This document shows, piece after piece, positions 58,752 to 60,680 of a DNA stretch of 60,680 bases. The DNA is from Flavobacteriales bacterium UBA3376 (GTDB lineage: Bacteria > Bacteroidota > Bacteroidia > Flavobacteriales > Weeksellaceae). Positions within the stretch are counted from its first letter, which is position 1. Every line of letters begins with the position of its first letter. Below the pieces are notes generated by a model. That model was not told where the DNA came from. It searched no databases and was given only the letters and a program-made list of their open reading frames with translations. The stretch is from contig DEQC01000024.1 in NCBI GenBank assembly GCA_002359055.1, positions 1 through 60,680 of the forward strand, given 5' to 3'. The translations under genes and the position numbers were made by a program.

Positions 58752-59780
58752 TTATATTTCTATTATTTGATGTCTAAATTGGTTGTCTTTTCCCTCTATT
58801 GTTAAAATGATTTTTTTAGAATTCGGAATTTGAGTTAACCGAATAATATTTTCATTTTTATACTTTTTATATTTTATTTTTTTAGAATCAATATTAGAAT
58901 TGAAAATGTCAAATTCATCTCTACTCTCTGTAAAGTAAGAATCTTTTATATTAAATATTCCTAATCCTTTTTCTTTGCTTGCAATAATAATATTGTCTTC
59001 TATAATTAGAATATCATTAAAAGTGTGATAGTTTTTGTCGTTTTGGTTGGTGGAAATAGCGAAGCTTTTGGACAACTCTAAACCTTTATATATTGTGATA
59101 TGTTCTGTAGAACCAACATATCCACTAAATGTTCCTGATAAAAGTCCGAGATATTTAGAGTTTAATTTTCCTTTATAAATGCTTTCGTAAGCTCCGTTTG
59201 ATTTTAGTTCTTTAAAGTGAGAAAAAGATAGTTTTTCATTAGAGTTTAAGTTATAAAATAAAATATATTTAGGCATAACAATATTGTCTATTGCGATAAG
59301 TAAAGAGTCATTTACCAATAAATCATCAATAGCTTTTCTAGGAATTAAAACCTGTGTTGGGATTTCAAGTGAAAACCACTTTTTATCTTTAATATTATAC
59401 TGAACCAACATTTCCTCCTCTAATTCTCCACCTATAAAAATATTATTTTTATTTAGAATTACTGTTTTAGGTTTTATTTTAAATGGAATTGTTAACTGGG
59501 TTTCATTTTCACTTTTAATATCAAAAATTGATAGATTGTTTTTTGCGGAATCAACTATTACCACGAATTGATGATTATCAGTTGCGTAAATAGATTTTTT
59601 AGAAATGTCAAATTTTTGAATTTCAATAATTTTTTCTTTTTCAAACCTATTTAAAGTGATGTTTTTATTGTTTTTCAACAGCAAAAATAAATCATGTTTT
59701 TCCGACATTTTATCGATATTTGATTGTTCGTAAGAACTGAAAGTAATTAAAGACAAAAATATAAGTAAGATTCCTTTCAT
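58752..59780 (-). CDS. Secreted beta-rich protein, function unknown
   Basis: I start it at ATG 59780 (342 residues, MKGILLIFLSLITFSSYEQS); the frame extends 32 codons upstream into repeat copy C and does not look native. The signal peptide is short. The mature part repeats strands such as HQFVVIVDSAKNNLSIFDI, NNIFIGGELEEEMLVQYNI and DNIIIASKEKGLGIFNI, typical of a beta-propeller. No family is recognised. It is AT-rich and lies between palindromic repeats. Confidence 0.6.
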   Translation of the reverse strand: MKGILLIFLSLITFSSYEQSNIDKMSEKHDLFLLLKNNKNITLNRFEKEKIIEIQKFDISKKSIYATDNHQFVVIVDSAKNNLSIFDIKSENETQLTIPFKIKPKTVILNKNNIFIGGELEEEMLVQYNIKDKKWFSLEIPTQVLIPRKAIDDLLVNDSLLIAIDNIVMPKYILFYNLNSNEKLSFSHFKELKSNGAYESIYKGKLNSKYLGLLSGTFSGYVGSTEHITIYKGLELSKSFAISTNQNDKNYHTFNDILIIEDNIIIASKEKGLGIFNIKDSYFTESRDEFDIFNSNIDSKKIKYKKYKNENIIRLTQIPNSKKIILTIEGKDNQFRHQIIEI

Positions 59781-59809
59781 TTTAGATTCTGTTTTTTCGA
59801 CAGTCTTAC

Positions 59810-59944
59810 CACCAACGTCTGACTCGATTGGCGTTCGGGCGGGAATTTTCAACCGAAAATTCCGAGCGAGCGACAAAGCTCAAATTTACGAAAAAATGTC
59901 GAACGTGAGCGTTCGACCCGCGTGACGCAAAACTGGCTGTTATC
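59810..59944 (-). repeat. Palindromic inter-gene repeat, copy C
   Basis: Minus strand: opens GATAAC, closes GTTGGTG (at 59810-59816). Inside lie GGAATTTTC/GAAAATTCC and GAACG/CGTTC hairpins. Its end overlaps the leader of the 58752 gene. Confidence 0.5.
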
Positions 59945-59952
59945 TGCAGTTA

Positions 59953-60657
59953 TTACTTAATTTTAAATGATTTGAAACTTATAGGTTTGTCATAATTTTC
60001 ATTTTCAAAAGTAAACTTCGCAATTCTTTTAGGTTTTATGGTTGAGTTACTTACTTTTTCAATTCTAAATAAATCGTAAAATATCGTGTCTTTTAATTGG
60101 GCGTTTCTTCCGTGAAAAGTTTTACTTAAAAAATAGTTTTTGCCATTAATTTCATAAATATCCATATCGTCTCCAGTTCTAAATCGTCCAAAAGGTTGAA
60201 TGTTCTTTGTTTTTAAATCATAAATTATCTGATAATAAACTGAGCAACCCAAGCCAGTGCACATATCAAAATTTAAAAGTAATAATACTTTATCCAAATT
60301 TTTGTAATATTTAATTTGAGATATTTGATTTGAATAGCTTAATGAATCTTTTCCATTCCAAACGTCATTTAGAGTTTGCAATTTTTTGACTTCAAATTTG
60401 TTATCATTTATTGCAATTTTGAACTTTTCATTATTATCAAAAGTTTCGATTTTTAAGTTCTTATCAAAATATGATAGCGAGTCTAAACTTGAAGTAAACG
60501 TTGGTTGTAATTTATGTTTGTTTAGTACTGAATTGAATAAAGAAATTCTATCATTAATTGATATGGAATCATTCTTAATAGTTGAATTTTCCTTGATTTT
60601 CTTTTCAGAACAAGAAAGTGCTAAAACGCTGAAAATTAAAATATAAAGTTGTTTCAT
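59953..60657 (-). CDS. Lipoprotein, function unknown
   Basis: The 234-residue product has a clear lipobox LALSC (Cys 16) and then an S/K-rich linker. The domain is beta-rich: KIAINDNKFEVKKLQTL, QIKYYKNLDKVLLLLNFDMCTGLGCSVYYQIIYDL with two Cys that could form a disulfide, and a RFRTGDDMDIYEING segment. Nothing similar is recognised. Its stop is followed after nine bases by repeat copy C. It is preceded by repeat copy D at the window edge. Confidence 0.65.
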   Translation of the reverse strand: MKQLYILIFSVLALSCSEKKIKENSTIKNDSISINDRISLFNSVLNKHKLQPTFTSSLDSLSYFDKNLKIETFDNNEKFKIAINDNKFEVKKLQTLNDVWNGKDSLSYSNQISQIKYYKNLDKVLLLLNFDMCTGLGCSVYYQIIYDLKTKNIQPFGRFRTGDDMDIYEINGKNYFLSKTFHGRNAQLKDTIFYDLFRIEKVSNSTIKPKRIAKFTFENENYDKPISFKSFKIK

Positions 60658-60665
60658 AATTCTGA

Positions 60666-60680
60666 CTAACGTTTATATTA
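60666..60680 (-). repeat. Palindromic inter-gene repeat, copy D (cut by window edge)
   Basis: Minus strand end CGTTAG just before the 60657 gene, like copy A before the 55531 gene. The remainder is outside the window. Confidence 0.3.

Noticed and set aside
55537..60680. Classical integron with attC sites
   Set aside because: No integrase is present, the ends do not match RYYYAAC/GTTRRRY, and copies B and C face opposite directions. Kept as a separate repeat finding.
1..60680. CRISPR array or complete insertion sequence
   Set aside because: I found no regularly spaced direct repeats of 25-40 bases and no transposase or integrase frame.

Overview
The window comes from a Bacteroidota genome, most likely a Flavobacteriia member. 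From about 14 kb onward the DNA is AT-rich. Promoters follow the Bacteroidota pattern (TTG/TTTG, about 19-20 bp, TAnnTTTG), Shine-Dalgarno sequences are mostly absent, and the gene content is typical of the class: fused E1 alpha/beta 2-oxoacid dehydrogenase, ferredoxin-serC-serA-DUF1015-yggS, pyrH-frr, lpxK-purine nucleoside phosphorylase, ftsX-DUF3098-uppP-truB.

Region 1, about 1-14.07 kb, is accessory DNA with visibly higher GC. It is packed with secreted, lipoprotein and small membrane proteins of unknown function: two WG-repeat proteins, a SUKH/SMI1-KNR4 immunity-type protein, an SH3b protein, three membrane proteins with a PH-like look, and small lipoproteins including a 50-residue one at 6446-6598. 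Three genes share one conserved promoter-operator block. The region stops inside a truncated secreted-protein gene at about 14.07 kb, where composition drops abruptly. This is either an island edge or an assembly join.

Region 2, about 14.1-25 kb, holds trhO, the tail of a lost TonB-dependent receptor, a Crp-like regulator next to a permease/HlyD/TolC export cluster without an ATPase gene, methylmalonyl-CoA epimerase, a CAT tRNA, a type II restriction-modification pair, a cupin, a ChrA transporter and a PH-domain protein. It ends with tRNA-Ser(TGA), downstream of which lies a 122-bp imperfect palindrome and a 17-bp duplicate of the tRNA 3' end.

Region 3, about 25-54 kb, is core metabolism and housekeeping: thiolase, gcvP, the truB-uppP-ftsX run, a candidate 6S-like RNA upstream of ftsX, the E1 dehydrogenase, a dicarboxylate/amino-acid symporter, lpxK, purine phosphorylase, rplS with a leader hairpin, the serine biosynthesis run, LuxC-like acyl-CoA reductase, pyrH, frr, aldo/keto reductase, truA and an ABC exporter.

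Region 4, about 54-60.7 kb, is the most interesting. A clear TPP riboswitch (55711-55793) precedes a tight four-gene operon: SAM methyltransferase, PurM/HypE-like ATP-binding protein, divergent ThiE-like protein and Trm112-like zinc protein. No standard thiamine gene accompanies it, so it may be an undescribed thiamine-linked pathway. Around it, single genes of unknown function are separated by palindromic repeats that start near TAAC and end near GTTRG.
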